Shown: positions 1-8,757 of the stretch, in pieces | Numbering within the stretch: position 1 is the stretch's first letter | Layout of the letters: each line of letters opens with the position of its first letter | Assembly: GCA_052078155.1 (NCBI GenBank) | Contig: JBQJBP010000001.1 | Coordinates: 1,674,001 to 1,738,000, forward strand | Direction of reading: 5' to 3' | Origin: CAXBMB01 sp052078155 | GTDB taxonomy: Bacteria > Pseudomonadota > Alphaproteobacteria > Kiloniellales > DSM-21159 | Length of the DNA stretch: 64,000 nucleotides | The notes under the pieces: model-generated | What the model saw: only the letters and a program-made list of their open reading frames with translations | What the model was told of the DNA's origin: nothing | The model's database searches: none | Made by a program: the position numbers and the translations under genes

Positions 1-170
1 CGGTCCCGGCACCATTGATCCAGCAACAGCAGCAAGGCCAGAGAATCACTGCCCCCAGAAACAGCGCAGGCAAGTCTGGGCGCAGGTCCCAGCGGCCCCA
101 GCCGTTCCATAAGCTGCTCGAACTCTCCTTGAGTGACGGGCTCACCCGTCTGCGGCGGTAAAGATCGCAA
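1..170 (-). CDS. tilS: tRNA(Ile)-lysidine synthase, N-terminal part (runs off window)
   Basis: Only about the first 56 codons are present, since the gene continues past the left edge. The reading contains the PP-loop ATP-binding motif SGGSDS at about residues 38-43, preceded by a stretch like the N-terminus of alphaproteobacterial TilS (EPVTQGEFEQLMERLGPLG). The enzyme adds lysine to C34 of tRNA-Ile(CAU), converting it to an AUA reader. No ATG lies upstream of the conserved start region; TTG at 170 has a weak ACAGG ahead of it, and TTG at 197 or ATG at 110 are alternatives. TilS downstream of cpoB is the usual tol-pal order. The upstream end abuts a repeat copy. Confidence 0.8.
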   Translation of the reverse strand, partial: MRSLPPQTGEPVTQGEFEQLMERLGPLGPAPRLACAVSGGSDSLALLLLLDQWCRD

Positions 171-204
171 ATTGCCTGTCCGAATTTCCAGAGCCAAAAG
201 GCTT

Positions 205-337
205 GAAGTGAAAGCCCTGCGGTGCCTGTAGCCTTTGACCTCTATTCAGCAGGATAGAGGATGAGACACGCTTCAGCTCCAAGCGCTCCAAATCCGATCC
301 GAGCGCAAAGCGCTGCTAACCAAAACGATCATGCTCC
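205..337 (-). repeat. Cloverleaf repeat, copy 1 (diverged)
   Basis: Read on the minus strand, it starts GAGCATGATCG, then the GCGCTTTGCGC hairpin, then a perfect CCTCTA/TAGAGG middle hairpin. The right end is poorly conserved and fades towards the tilS start. It lies between cpoB and tilS. Same family as copies at 11078, 28854, 45331 and elsewhere. Confidence 0.65.
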
Positions 338-414
338 AGCCGACAGCGCGCAAAGCGCGGTTGCTCTTTGGACACCCTGTCTTCATCACTGGTGCCGGTC
401 CGGCTGTGATGGGC

Positions 415-1479
415 TTAGCAGCCCAGACGCTGGCGTTCCCGCTTGCTGCGGGTAAGCAAAGAGGCCGGGGCATCGGCATAACGCTGTTGCAGGGCCAGGA
501 AGGTGTCGCAGGCGTCCTGTTTGCGATCCAGATTTCCTAGAGCCATACCGAGCTTAAGCAGGTTGTCCGGTGCTTTCCCACCGTCAGGATACTTTTCAAA
601 CCCTTCGGCAAAAATGGTGGCAGCCGTCCCGAAGTCGCCCCGCACGTAATAGGTTTCTCCCAGCCAGTACTGAGCGTTGCCAGCCAGTGAATGGGTGGGA
701 TAGGCGTTCAGGAACCCAACCAGTTCGCCCTCGGCTTTTGACCAATTGGCCTGGCGCAGGGATGAAAAGGCCTGCTGATAGGCATCTTCGGCCGTGGCAG
801 CCGAAGCGGTCCCTGTGGTCACCGTTTGCGTGTCCACGGTCGCAGTGGTCAGCGGCTGGCTGGCAACCGGTGCACTTTCCACCGGTGCAGCGGTGCCCTG
901 GCTTATGTAGCCCAGCACCTTTGTTTTGCCGTCATCTGCACCGCCCGTCACCGCTGCAGAGGCCGCCGCCGTTCCCGGCTGGCGTGTTCCCGCAGTTGAA
1001 GTCCCGGTTGTCAAAGCCTGCCCACTGGTTCCGCCAGATTGAGCGACAGGAACCTGACCGCCAGACAGGCGACGATCAATGTCGGCCACCACATCTTCCA
1101 GACGCTGGGACAAGAGATTGAGGCGATGGTTGAGTTCTTCCATCTGACCGGTCATGCCGCGCAGCTGTTCCTCCTGTCGGGACAGGCGCAGGTTCAGACG
1201 TCCCGCCTGATCCGGTGGCAGAGGCGCATCAGATACTGCAGTGGGGGCGCCGGCAGAGGTTCCCGCACCGCCGCCGGTGGCCACCTGACGCTGCAGGTCG
1301 CTGACTTCTCGCTGCAGCCGTGACAGGCGGTCAGACAGGGATTGGAGGGATGTTTCCTGCGCTGCAAGGTCGGACAGGCCGCCGGTTACAGGCAAGGCCA
1401 GGATCAGGGCTGCCAGAGCCACCTGCTGCACAACAGGCTTCAAAGAAACAGAAAGAAAAGAGGACCGGCAGGACAACAT
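415..1479 (-). CDS. cpoB: Cell division coordinator CpoB (YbgF), TolA-binding TPR protein
   Basis: The 354-residue product has a hydrophobic signal peptide at about residues 10-35, a coiled-coil segment rich in Leu, Gln and Arg (the trimerisation region of the family), a low-complexity Ser/Thr/Ala/Gly linker, and a C-terminal TPR-like domain (AQYWLGETYYVRGDFGTAA). CpoB acts in the periplasm with TolA and links peptidoglycan synthesis to outer-membrane constriction. ATG at 1479 has GGAG nine bases upstream and begins at the signal peptide; an upstream ATG at 1524 would add 15 unlikely residues. It follows pal in the tol-pal order, but a terminator and about 570 bases separate them, so it probably has its own promoter. 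Confidence 0.9.
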   Translation of the reverse strand: MLSCRSSFLSVSLKPVVQQVALAALILALPVTGGLSDLAAQETSLQSLSDRLSRLQREVSDLQRQVATGGGAGTSAGAPTAVSDAPLPPDQAGRLNLRLSRQEEQLRGMTGQMEELNHRLNLLSQRLEDVVADIDRRLSGGQVPVAQSGGTSGQALTTGTSTAGTRQPGTAAASAAVTGGADDGKTKVLGYISQGTAAPVESAPVASQPLTTATVDTQTVTTGTASAATAEDAYQQAFSSLRQANWSKAEGELVGFLNAYPTHSLAGNAQYWLGETYYVRGDFGTAATIFAEGFEKYPDGGKAPDNLLKLGMALGNLDRKQDACDTFLALQQRYADAPASLLTRSKRERQRLGC

Positions 1480-1996
1480 GTTCAGGGGCTCCAATCGACA
1501 TCTGGAAACGGCAGGATAACCCATCCTTCACCAGATGAGGGTGTCTTTCATCGGCCTGACGAGATCCACGCATCACAGATGCCGCCGGGATCCCGCAGAC
1601 AGCAGGTTAAGTCGTTCTTGTTCAAGCTTTTAAAGGAACCAGAACAAGGGGCAAGAAAAAGCTCTCATTTCCTGCCAGGAAAAGTGCTTTAAGCGTGCTC
1701 CGTTGATGAAGACGCACACTGTCTTTGTCGGCTTCTCTTTGGAATGCAGCGCTCAAAGGAAGCTTCAACAGTTTCTTTGCGCCACCACTCCATCAACTGG
1801 CAGAGAACGAGAAAACTCCGGCCCAGTAGATCACCGGGTCATGGCGAAAATGGGGCCAACGCTGTTGGGTGCCAGTGCGAGAGCCAATTCGGCAGGCAGT
1901 GCCCTCGGCATCATCGCGTGATCGGCTTGGATAGGAGTAATCTGCGTAGGCTCAATGCTTGTCTTATCCTTTGCCCTCTGACAGGGAGGCAAAAGA
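1480..1996. other. Gap between cpoB and the pal terminator
   Basis: About 500 bases without a convincing gene. It must hold the cpoB promoter on the minus strand, but I cannot pick one with confidence. Bases 1916-1946 resemble the left end of the cloverleaf repeat (GTGATCGGCTTGGATAG), probably a decayed fragment. Confidence 0.4.
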
Positions 1997-1998
1997 AA

Positions 1999-2027
1999 AC
2001 CGCTCGAAAGCCGGGCTTCCGAGCGGT
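1999..2027 (-). terminator. Rho-independent terminator after pal
   Basis: Perfect 8-bp stem ACCGCTCG/CGAGCGGT around a GC-rich loop. On the minus strand it is followed by a T-rich run (TTTTCTTTTG), 27 bases after the pal stop codon. The plus strand also carries a T run, so it could work both ways. Confidence 0.85.
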
Positions 2028-2053
2028 CTTTTTTCAGCTAAGACTTTGAGGGC

Positions 2054-2554
2054 TTACTGAACGACGAACACGTCACGACGGTTCTGTGCGTAAGCAGCTG
2101 CGTTGGACCCCAGAACCGCAGGCTTTTCTTTGCCGTAGGAAATGGTGTTCAAGCGAGACGGTGCGATGCCCACAGCGATCAGATACTCACGGACAGAATT
2201 CGCACGACGTTCACCCAGAGCCAGGTTGTACTCACGGGTGCCGCGCTCATCCGTGTGACCTTCGATGGTCAGCACGACCTGCGGGTTGGCATTCAGCCAA
2301 GCAGCGAGGTTGTCCACAACTGCACGCTGATCAGCGCGGATGTCGGATTTGTCAAAGTCGAAGAAGATGCGGTCACCAACTTCAACCAGCAGCTCTTCCT
2401 GAGAGCCGGCAGCAGGGCCGGAGATCACAGAAGTGCTGGAAGAAGAACCGGTGCTGGAACCGCCGGAATCAGAACCGGCACTGCTTTCCGGATCGGTGGT
2501 GCAGGCAGCCAGCAGCAGAGAGGCGGCGATAACTGATAGAAACTTTAGGCGCAT
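2054..2554 (-). CDS. pal: Peptidoglycan-associated lipoprotein Pal
   Basis: The 166-residue product has a short lipoprotein signal ending in the lipobox LLLAAC (Cys18), a Ser/Gly-rich tether, and an OmpA-like peptidoglycan-binding domain from about residue 60 to the end. The domain has the signature around GHTDERGTREYNLALGERRA, including the Asp and Arg that hold diaminopimelate in this family. Pal is anchored in the outer membrane and binds TolB and peptidoglycan. The ATG at 2554 is preceded by AGGGG; an in-frame GTG at 2575 is less likely because it would put seven residues before the signal. It is the last gene of the tolQRAB-pal unit and is followed by a strong terminator. Confidence 0.96.
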   Translation of the reverse strand: MRLKFLSVIAASLLLAACTTDPESSAGSDSGGSSTGSSSSTSVISGPAAGSQEELLVEVGDRIFFDFDKSDIRADQRAVVDNLAAWLNANPQVVLTIEGHTDERGTREYNLALGERRANSVREYLIAVGIAPSRLNTISYGKEKPAVLGSNAAAYAQNRRDVFVVQ

Positions 2555-2700
2555 AGATGATCCCCTTGCGTTCACCCCAATTCGGGGCGGAATCCCGAAT
2601 CACAAAAAACTTCGTATCCGGTCGCACCTGCACGAAAACCAGCCCCTCCTGCCGGCCGCCGAAATCTTTACGAAGGAAGCCGGACTATACGTTGCTCCCC

Positions 2701-4089
2701 TTAGGGAATCAAGGGGGACCACGCAGGATCAGACCCATCGAGCGGCGTGGAAACCTCCCGCTCGTTGAAACCCGTCAAATCGATGGTGTAGAGGCGAGTT
2801 TTGACATTTCCGCGGGCATCAGTTCGCCCCTGTTTGAAGAAGGACAGAACCCGACCGTTGGGCGCCCAGGTGGGCGACTCGACCAAAAAGCCGCTCGACA
2901 ACATACGTTCTCCGGTTCCGTCGGGCCGGATAACACCGATGTAGAATGTACCTTTGTACATGCGCGTGAAGGCAATCAGATCACCACGCGGAGACCAAAC
3001 AGGGGTTGCATAGCGCCCCTTGCCAAAGGAAATCCGCTTGGCGTCGCTGCCGTCGGCATTCATCACATAGAGCTGCTGTGAGCCCCCGCGGTCAGAGTTG
3101 AAAATGATCTGACTGCCATCCGGTGAATAGGAGGGCGAGGTATCAATGGCAGAGGAGTTGGTCAGCTGGCGCACCTCACGGGTACGCAAATCCATGGTGT
3201 AGATGTTGGTGGCACCATTACGCGCCATGGACATGATGACCTTGTTGCCGTTTGGCGAGAAGCGCGGGGCGAAGGTCATGCCCGGGAAATCCCCCAGAAC
3301 TTCCTGCTGCCCGGTGTTGAGGTTGAAGAGGTAGACCCGGGGCACATTGCCCGCATAGGACATGTAGGTGATTTCCTGGGTGGTCGGTGAAAAGCGCGGC
3401 GTCAAAACCAGATCATCCCCGTTTGTCAGGAACTTATGGTTGGCCCCATCCTGGTCCATGATGGCCAGGCGCTTGATCCGACGGCCCTGAGGCCCCTCTT
3501 CCGAGATATAGACGATGCGGGTATCAAAGTAACCTTCTTCCCCGGTCAGGCGCTTGTAGATGGCATCGGAAATGATGTGAGAAATGCGCCGCCAGTTGGA
3601 TGGCTTGGTCATGTAAGCCAACCCGACCATCTGCTGCTCGGCCAGGGTATCCCACAGACGAAACTCCACCCGGATTCGCCCGTCCGCCTGACGGTCGACC
3701 AGCCCGCTGACCAGCGCCTCTGCGTTCAGCAGACGCCAATCGGCAAAGCGAGGTCCCGCCCGCAAAGAGGCCGGATCCTGAATGAAAGCCCGCTTGTCCA
3801 GCGGCCGGAAAAGGCCGGAGCGTTCCAGGTTGTCTGAAATGACCTTGGCCATATCGGTGCCCAGCCCGGCCAGATCGCCCTGCTCCGCATGGAAATCACT
3901 GACAGCAATGGGCAGCGGCTCGACAAACCCCTGGGTAATGTCAACAGCCAGCTGCGCCCGCGCGGCTTGGGCAGGCAACAGACACAGCAAGGCAAAGGCA
4001 GCAGTGAAAGCGACAGCCAAAGATGACAGGTCCGGCAAAGCCAGTGCCGCCTTGACGTCAGGCGTTGTTTTGCACAGTGCTGTTGTCAT
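2701..4089 (-). CDS. tolB: Tol-Pal system beta-propeller protein TolB
   Basis: The 462-residue periplasmic protein has a long N-terminal signal region with a hydrophobic stretch ending near PAQAARA, an N-terminal alpha/beta domain, and a C-terminal WD40-like beta-propeller. The propeller repeats are visible as FSPNG, YSPDG, WSPRG and WAPNG blades. TolB binds Pal and TolA. ATG at 4089 starts two bases after the tolA TGA; an in-frame TTG at 4095 would overlap the tolA stop. The spacing implies tight co-translation with tolA. Confidence 0.96.
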   Translation of the reverse strand: MTTALCKTTPDVKAALALPDLSSLAVAFTAAFALLCLLPAQAARAQLAVDITQGFVEPLPIAVSDFHAEQGDLAGLGTDMAKVISDNLERSGLFRPLDKRAFIQDPASLRAGPRFADWRLLNAEALVSGLVDRQADGRIRVEFRLWDTLAEQQMVGLAYMTKPSNWRRISHIISDAIYKRLTGEEGYFDTRIVYISEEGPQGRRIKRLAIMDQDGANHKFLTNGDDLVLTPRFSPTTQEITYMSYAGNVPRVYLFNLNTGQQEVLGDFPGMTFAPRFSPNGNKVIMSMARNGATNIYTMDLRTREVRQLTNSSAIDTSPSYSPDGSQIIFNSDRGGSQQLYVMNADGSDAKRISFGKGRYATPVWSPRGDLIAFTRMYKGTFYIGVIRPDGTGERMLSSGFLVESPTWAPNGRVLSFFKQGRTDARGNVKTRLYTIDLTGFNEREVSTPLDGSDPAWSPLIP

Positions 4090-4091
4090 GA

Positions 4092-5207
4092 TCAAAACAT
4101 CTCCGCGGGATTGAAATTCAAAATCAGATCTTTCCAGATGTCGTAGTCTTCTACAGGTAAATTGAACGGTTGGCAGTCCAAAATCGCCCGGCGCGCGTTG
4201 TCAGCGGCGGCCCGGTAGAAGCTGTTGCCCAGATAGCTGGGCATGTCCTGAAACTCGGGTTGACCAATCACACGTCCGTCGCGTTGCAAACGGAACCGAA
4301 CGGGCACTATGAGGTCTTGTGCATTGCTTGCCCCGGCGTCGATCCGCCAGCAGGCGTGCACCTGCTGTTGAATTAACGTCTTAATTTGGTCAGCTTTGCG
4401 GCGTTGATCCAAAGAAGTGGCCTCAGCTGCCTGGGTTTTGGCGGCTTCCTGCTGACGCTGCTGCGCCTGGGGTTTTAGGTCCCGCTGCACATTGCGCAGA
4501 ACAGAAGCCAAGGGGTCCAGCGCCTGGGTTTTCTCCGGCTCCGGCGTGGTCGCTTTGACTTTAACGGCGGAGGTTTCCTGAGCTTTCGGCGCGGCCGCCA
4601 CCGGGCGGGCCCGGGGGGCCGGGACCGATACGTTGGCCATCAGCGGCTTGTCTTTTTCAGCTTCAGGTTCTTTGACCTCAGGCGGTTTTACCGGCTCCGG
4701 CTCAGGTGCCGGAGCAACGGCAGCTGTCTGTTCAGGAATGGCTGCCGGGGCTTCTTCCGGCTGCGCTTCCTGGCTTTGCACAGGATCTGGTGATTCCTGA
4801 GGCAACTCAGCCACCTGCGGGGTTACCGGAGCAGCAGGCTGATCGGCCACCTGCGGGGCCGGTGGCGGCGGGGCTGAAGGCTGCGGCCGTGACGCAGCGG
4901 GAGCAGGCGTTGGCGGCGTGGCTGGTGCTGGCGGAGCCGGCTGGGAGGGTTCCACCAACTCGGGTTCCGGTTCCTTGCTTTCCACCTCAGGGGCTTCCTG
5001 CACCGGATTGACGGCTTCCAGTTCGGTAACTTCAGTCAGGTCATCAAAATTGACGATCTCAACAGGGAGCGGAATGGGCGCTGGATCGGCCTGGAACAAA
5101 GCAGGCAATCCGAAGATCATCAGCCCCAGAACGGTCAGATGCAGCCCGCCGGACAGACCTAACGAGGTCCCTCCCACTTCTGATGACATTACCGAATGCG
5201 CAACCAA
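4092..5207 (-). CDS. tolA: Inner-membrane spanning protein TolA
   Basis: The 371-residue product has one transmembrane helix near the N-terminus (about residues 20-40), a long Pro/Ala/Glu/Gln-rich region expected to cross the periplasm, and a TonB/TolA-like C-terminal domain with the single pair of conserved Cys (VHACWRID and ILDCQPF). It transmits proton-motive force from TolQR to TolB/Pal. The start looks like TTG at 5207, because AGAGGA sits six bases upstream, while ATG at 5189 has no Shine-Dalgarno sequence. The Pro-rich middle differs from the Ala/Lys-rich helix of enteric TolA, as is usual in alphaproteobacteria. Confidence 0.9.
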   Translation of the reverse strand: MVAHSVMSSEVGGTSLGLSGGLHLTVLGLMIFGLPALFQADPAPIPLPVEIVNFDDLTEVTELEAVNPVQEAPEVESKEPEPELVEPSQPAPPAPATPPTPAPAASRPQPSAPPPPAPQVADQPAAPVTPQVAELPQESPDPVQSQEAQPEEAPAAIPEQTAAVAPAPEPEPVKPPEVKEPEAEKDKPLMANVSVPAPRARPVAAAPKAQETSAVKVKATTPEPEKTQALDPLASVLRNVQRDLKPQAQQRQQEAAKTQAAEATSLDQRRKADQIKTLIQQQVHACWRIDAGASNAQDLIVPVRFRLQRDGRVIGQPEFQDMPSYLGNSFYRAAADNARRAILDCQPFNLPVEDYDIWKDLILNFNPAEMF

Positions 5208-5225
5208 GACAAATCCTCTGCGTGT

Positions 5226-5696
5226 CTAGTTGCTGGCCGCGCTGCTTTTGCCCTTTTGAGGCAATTCAGCAATCAGCGCGACCTTGGCAAAACCGGCGGA
5301 GTTAACCAGCCCCATGACCCGCATGACCTGTCCATAGGGCAACCGCCGGTCCCCGCGCAGATATATGCGGGCTTCGGGGTTGTTTTCCGTAATGGCCAGC
5401 AGGCGCGGCACCAGGGCTTCCAGAGAAACCGGTGTTTCCTGAATGAAGATCTCTCCATCGTTCTTGAGAGAGATCACCAGCGGTTCGACCGGCTCCGAAA
5501 GAGTTTGGGCCTTGGTTTTTGGAAGATCCACCGGCACCCCGACGGTCAACAAAGGAGCGGTCACCATGAAGACGATCAGCAGCACCAGCATCACGTCCAC
5601 AAAGGGCGTGACGTTGATGTCACTGACGGGTTGGTAGCGACGGGGCCTGAAGCCCGGCGCCCGCTCCCCCCGGCGATGCATGATGGGACCGGCCAT
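5226..5696 (-). CDS. tolR: Colicin uptake / Tol-Pal protein TolR
   Basis: The 156-residue ExbD/TolR-family protein has one transmembrane helix at about residues 34-54 (the segment DVMLVLLIVFMVTAPLLTVG). This helix carries the Asp that takes part in proton transfer in the TolQ-TolR motor. The rest is a periplasmic domain. The gene starts two bases after the tolQ stop and ends 18 bases before the tolA start, so tolQRA form one translational block. Length and motif order are normal for the family. Confidence 0.96.
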   Translation of the reverse strand: MAGPIMHRRGERAPGFRPRRYQPVSDINVTPFVDVMLVLLIVFMVTAPLLTVGVPVDLPKTKAQTLSEPVEPLVISLKNDGEIFIQETPVSLEALVPRLLAITENNPEARIYLRGDRRLPYGQVMRVMGLVNSAGFAKVALIAELPQKGKSSAASN

Positions 5697-5698
5697 GG

Positions 5699-6427
5699 TC
5701 AGTGGCTCTCCTCAATCTGACGGGACAGGATGGCGCCGAACTCACCGGCAAAGGCATCCAGACGCTGACCGTAACGGCCAATGTCGTTGTTGAGTTTGTT
5801 AAAGCCCACTGTGGCCGGAATGGCCGCCACCAGCCCCAGCGCCGTGGCGAAGAGCGCTTCGGCAATCCCCGGGGCCACAACGGCAAGAGAAGTGTTGGCG
5901 GAGGCAGCAATGGAGGTGAAGGCGTTCATGATCCCCCAGACGGTGCCAAGCAGCCCGATGAAAGGCGCGGCAGAACCGACGGAGGCCAGAAATATCATCT
6001 GCTTTTCCAGACGGTCCATTTCCCGACCGATGGTAATGCCCATGACCCGCTCAATACGGTCACGCAGGGCCCCGCCGCCGTCTTTGGACAGCTGTCCTCC
6101 CTTGGCCGCAAAGCGACGCCATTCACGCATGGCAGAGACAAAGACCGCAGACAGAGGATCTGGTGGCTGATCGCCGACCCGGTCATAGAGCTGATCCAGG
6201 GATCCGCCGGACCAGAAAGCCTCTTCAAACTCGGCGGCTTTCTTCTTCAGACGGCGCAGCCGGAAAATCTTGTCGAAAATAATCGCCCAGGACCAGAAGG
6301 AGGCAGCCAGCAGCAACAGCATGACCAGCTTGACCACAATATCGGCCTGCATGAACAAGCCCCAGACCGAGAGATCATGCTGGACAGAGCCAGCAAGCAC
6401 AGCGGCATCTACCGCAGTGGTTTCCAT
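5699..6427 (-). CDS. tolQ: Tol-Pal proton channel subunit TolQ
   Basis: The 242-residue MotA/TolQ/ExbB-family membrane protein has three hydrophobic helices: one near residues 30-55, and two in the C-terminal half around SVGSAAPFIGLLGTVWGIM and APGIAEALFATALGLVAAIPA. These carry the family's conserved Gly/Thr-rich channel sequences. TolQ and TolR form the proton-driven motor of the Tol-Pal system at the inner membrane. A gap of about 120 bases separates it from ybgC, short enough for one transcript. Confidence 0.97.
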   Translation of the reverse strand: METTAVDAAVLAGSVQHDLSVWGLFMQADIVVKLVMLLLLAASFWSWAIIFDKIFRLRRLKKKAAEFEEAFWSGGSLDQLYDRVGDQPPDPLSAVFVSAMREWRRFAAKGGQLSKDGGGALRDRIERVMGITIGREMDRLEKQMIFLASVGSAAPFIGLLGTVWGIMNAFTSIAASANTSLAVVAPGIAEALFATALGLVAAIPATVGFNKLNNDIGRYGQRLDAFAGEFGAILSRQIEESH

Positions 6428-6545
6428 TTATCTTCCACTCCCATAACTTTTCCGACTCCGAAAGGAGCGCACCCTGTTCTGGTAACGCAGCCCTCCGTGT
6501 TTAATCAAGCAGCCACGCCCCCGCGGCAGACCTGCTGGCCTGACC

Positions 6546-7025
6546 TCAGGCACTAGGCATGCCTTGGCAATAAGGCAGCAATGCGGCACGGATGTCAGCC
6601 GGGATACCGGCTGGCCGACCACTGTCCGGTTTCAGGCAGGCCACCCGAATGTCCACGCTGGCCAGCATCACCCCGTCGCGCTCAATTTCCTGCAGAATGC
6701 TCAAAGAGGCGCCAGAGATTTTTGTGAGACGCGAGCGCACCAGCAGCACGTCGTCCAGTTTGGCGGGCAATCTGTAGTCCACAGCCGCGTTGCGCACGGC
6801 AAAGACCAGACCGCTGTCGGCGCGCATTTTGCTTTGGTCTATCCCCAGACAGCGCAGGAGTTCCGTGCGGCCCCGCTCAGCAAAACGCAAGTAATTGGCG
6901 TAGTAGACAATGCCCGCCGTATCGGTATCTTCGTAATAGACGCGCACCGGCAGCAGGTGATCCTGACCGACGATGCGCCCGGAGGAGAAATCCGCCGCAA
7001 AGGGGAAAGAGCTGTCTTGTGTCAC
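6546..7025 (-). CDS. ybgC: Tol-Pal associated acyl-CoA thioesterase YbgC
   Basis: The 159-residue hotdog-fold protein has the 4-hydroxybenzoyl-CoA thioesterase signature VYYEDTDTAGIVYYANYLRF near residues 29-48, with the catalytic Asp in DTDTAG. YbgC enzymes hydrolyse short or long acyl-CoA or acyl-ACP thioesters and are almost always the first gene of tol-pal operons. The start overlaps the ruvB stop by four bases (ATGA), which ties the Tol-Pal genes translationally to the ruvCAB block upstream. Confidence 0.93.
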   Translation of the reverse strand: MTQDSSFPFAADFSSGRIVGQDHLLPVRVYYEDTDTAGIVYYANYLRFAERGRTELLRCLGIDQSKMRADSGLVFAVRNAAVDYRLPAKLDDVLLVRSRLTKISGASLSILQEIERDGVMLASVDIRVACLKPDSGRPAGIPADIRAALLPYCQGMPSA

Positions 7026-8122
7026 GGCTGTGATCCCTCCGGCCCGGCAGGGGTATTGGTCAACAGGCTCAGCTGCTCACTCAGGGCCTTGGGTGCACTC
7101 AACCCCAGGTACTGGAAGCCATTGACCGTCAGCATGCGGCCCCGCGGTGTGCGCTGGATCAGGCCCTGCTGCATCAGATAGGGCTCGATGACTTCCTCGA
7201 TCACATCGCGCTGCTCTGACAGCACGGCGGCAATGGTCTCCGCCCCCACGGGACCCCCGCCGTAGTTTTCAGCAATGCAGCGCAGGTAGCGGTGATCCAT
7301 GGCATCCAGACCGTTGGCGTCCACCTCCAGGCGACGCAGGGCCCGGTCGGCCAGTTCCGCATCGATCATCTCTACCCGGTCCACCAGCGCGAAGTCCCTC
7401 ACCCGGCGCAGCAAACGGGCGGCCACACGCGGTGTGCCCCGGCTGCGTCGGGCGACTTCCGCCGCCCCTTCATCTGTCATGCCACAGCCAAGCACCCGCG
7501 CCCCGCGTGAGACAATCAGCTGGAGTTCTTCCGGTGAGTAGAACTCCAGGCGTTGCGGAATACCGAATCGCTCCCGCAGCGGCCTTGTGATCAGGCCTGA
7601 CCTGGTGGTGGCTGCCACCAGCGTGAAAGGCGGCAAATCAATGCGCACGGAGCGGGCAGCCGGCCCTTCGCCGATGATGATGTCCAGCTGAAAGTCCTCC
7701 ATGGCGGGATAGAGGATCTCCTCCACCGCTGGCGACAAGCGGTGGATCTCATCAATGAACAACACGTCATTGGGCTGCAGGTTTGTCAGGATCGCAGCCA
7801 GATCACCTGCCTTGGCAATCACCGGACCGGAGGTTGCGCGGAACCCCACGCCCATTTCCTTGGCAACGATTTGAGAAAGAGTGGTTTTGCCCAGCCCCGG
7901 CGGGCCGAAAAACAGCACATGATCCAGTTGCTCTTCGCGGGCCTTAGCGGCCTCCACAAAAACCTTCAGATTGGCGCGCAGCTTAGGCTGACCAATGAAA
8001 TCATCCAGGGTTTGGGGCCGAAACTGGCTTTCCAGATCCTGGGCGGCAGGTTCGCCGGACACCAGCCGGGGTTCCCCCGTTTCATCATAACCGTCATCGA
8101 AAGGGTCTTCGTAATCACTCAC
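7022..8122 (-). CDS. ruvB: Holliday junction branch migration helicase RuvB
   Basis: The 366-residue AAA+ ATPase has Walker A GPPGLGKT at residues 73-80, Walker B LFIDEIH, a sensor 1 region (LVAATTRSG) and the C-terminal winged-helix domain (IQRTPRGRMLT). RuvB hexamers drive branch migration on RuvA-bound Holliday junctions. The gene overlaps ruvA upstream and ybgC downstream by four bases each. The acidic N-terminal extension of about 25 residues is common in alphaproteobacteria. Confidence 0.97.
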   Translation of the reverse strand: MSDYEDPFDDGYDETGEPRLVSGEPAAQDLESQFRPQTLDDFIGQPKLRANLKVFVEAAKAREEQLDHVLFFGPPGLGKTTLSQIVAKEMGVGFRATSGPVIAKAGDLAAILTNLQPNDVLFIDEIHRLSPAVEEILYPAMEDFQLDIIIGEGPAARSVRIDLPPFTLVAATTRSGLITRPLRERFGIPQRLEFYSPEELQLIVSRGARVLGCGMTDEGAAEVARRSRGTPRVAARLLRRVRDFALVDRVEMIDAELADRALRRLEVDANGLDAMDHRYLRCIAENYGGGPVGAETIAAVLSEQRDVIEEVIEPYLMQQGLIQRTPRGRMLTVNGFQYLGLSAPKALSEQLSLLTNTPAGPEGSQP

Positions 8123-8757
8123 GATGCCAGTTCCCTCAAGCCGCCCTTAACCAGATCTTCCGTATTGGCGGCTCCCTCCAGCTTGCGGGCGGCCTCCATG
8201 ACTGCGGTAAAGGCTTCCGTGCGGCGATAGCCGAGAGCCTCCAGCGCGGCAATGGCATCTTCTGCGCCTGATGGCGCCGCCCCAGCCGCAGCAGTGCCAC
8301 CACTGCTGGAGACAGCGCCATCGCTTGACGCTGACAGCCCCCCGCCAAAGGACATTTTGGCGGCTTTGTCCTTCAGTTCCGTGACAATGCGCTGGGCCAG
8401 TTTGGGGCCGACCCCATTGGCCCGGGTCAGCATCTTTTTGTCCTGTGCGGCAATGGCCTGAACCAGTTCTTCCGGTGGCAGAACCGACAGGATGGCCAAA
8501 GCCATGCGCGCACCGACACCCTGAACGGTGGACAGCAGACGAAACCAGTCCTGCTCCCCCTGGTCGGCAAAGCCCAGCAGCTGGATCAGGTCTTCACGGA
8601 CCAGCGTTTCGATCCAAAGGGTCATCTCCTCCCCCCGGCCCGGCAGAGCAGAAAGGGTGCGCCCGGAGCAGTGAACCAGATAGCCCACACCCTGCACGTC
8701 CAGAATCACATGTCCTTCGGCTTGGCTGTCCACCAATCCCCGTAGTTTGCCGATCAT
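8119..8757 (-). CDS. ruvA: Holliday junction DNA-binding subunit RuvA
   Basis: The 212-residue protein shows the three RuvA parts: an N-terminal OB fold (MIGKLRGLVDSQAEGHVILD), the helix-hairpin-helix region (VQGVGARMALAILS and ANGVGPKLAQRIVTELKD), and a C-terminal three-helix domain that contacts RuvB (DAIAALEALGYRRTEA), joined by a flexible Ser/Gly/Ala linker. It tetramerises on Holliday junctions and recruits RuvB. It overlaps ruvB and ruvC by four bases each, so the ruvCAB order is translationally coupled. Confidence 0.97.
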   Translation of the reverse strand: MIGKLRGLVDSQAEGHVILDVQGVGYLVHCSGRTLSALPGRGEEMTLWIETLVREDLIQLLGFADQGEQDWFRLLSTVQGVGARMALAILSVLPPEELVQAIAAQDKKMLTRANGVGPKLAQRIVTELKDKAAKMSFGGGLSASSDGAVSSSGGTAAAGAAPSGAEDAIAALEALGYRRTEAFTAVMEAARKLEGAANTEDLVKGGLRELAS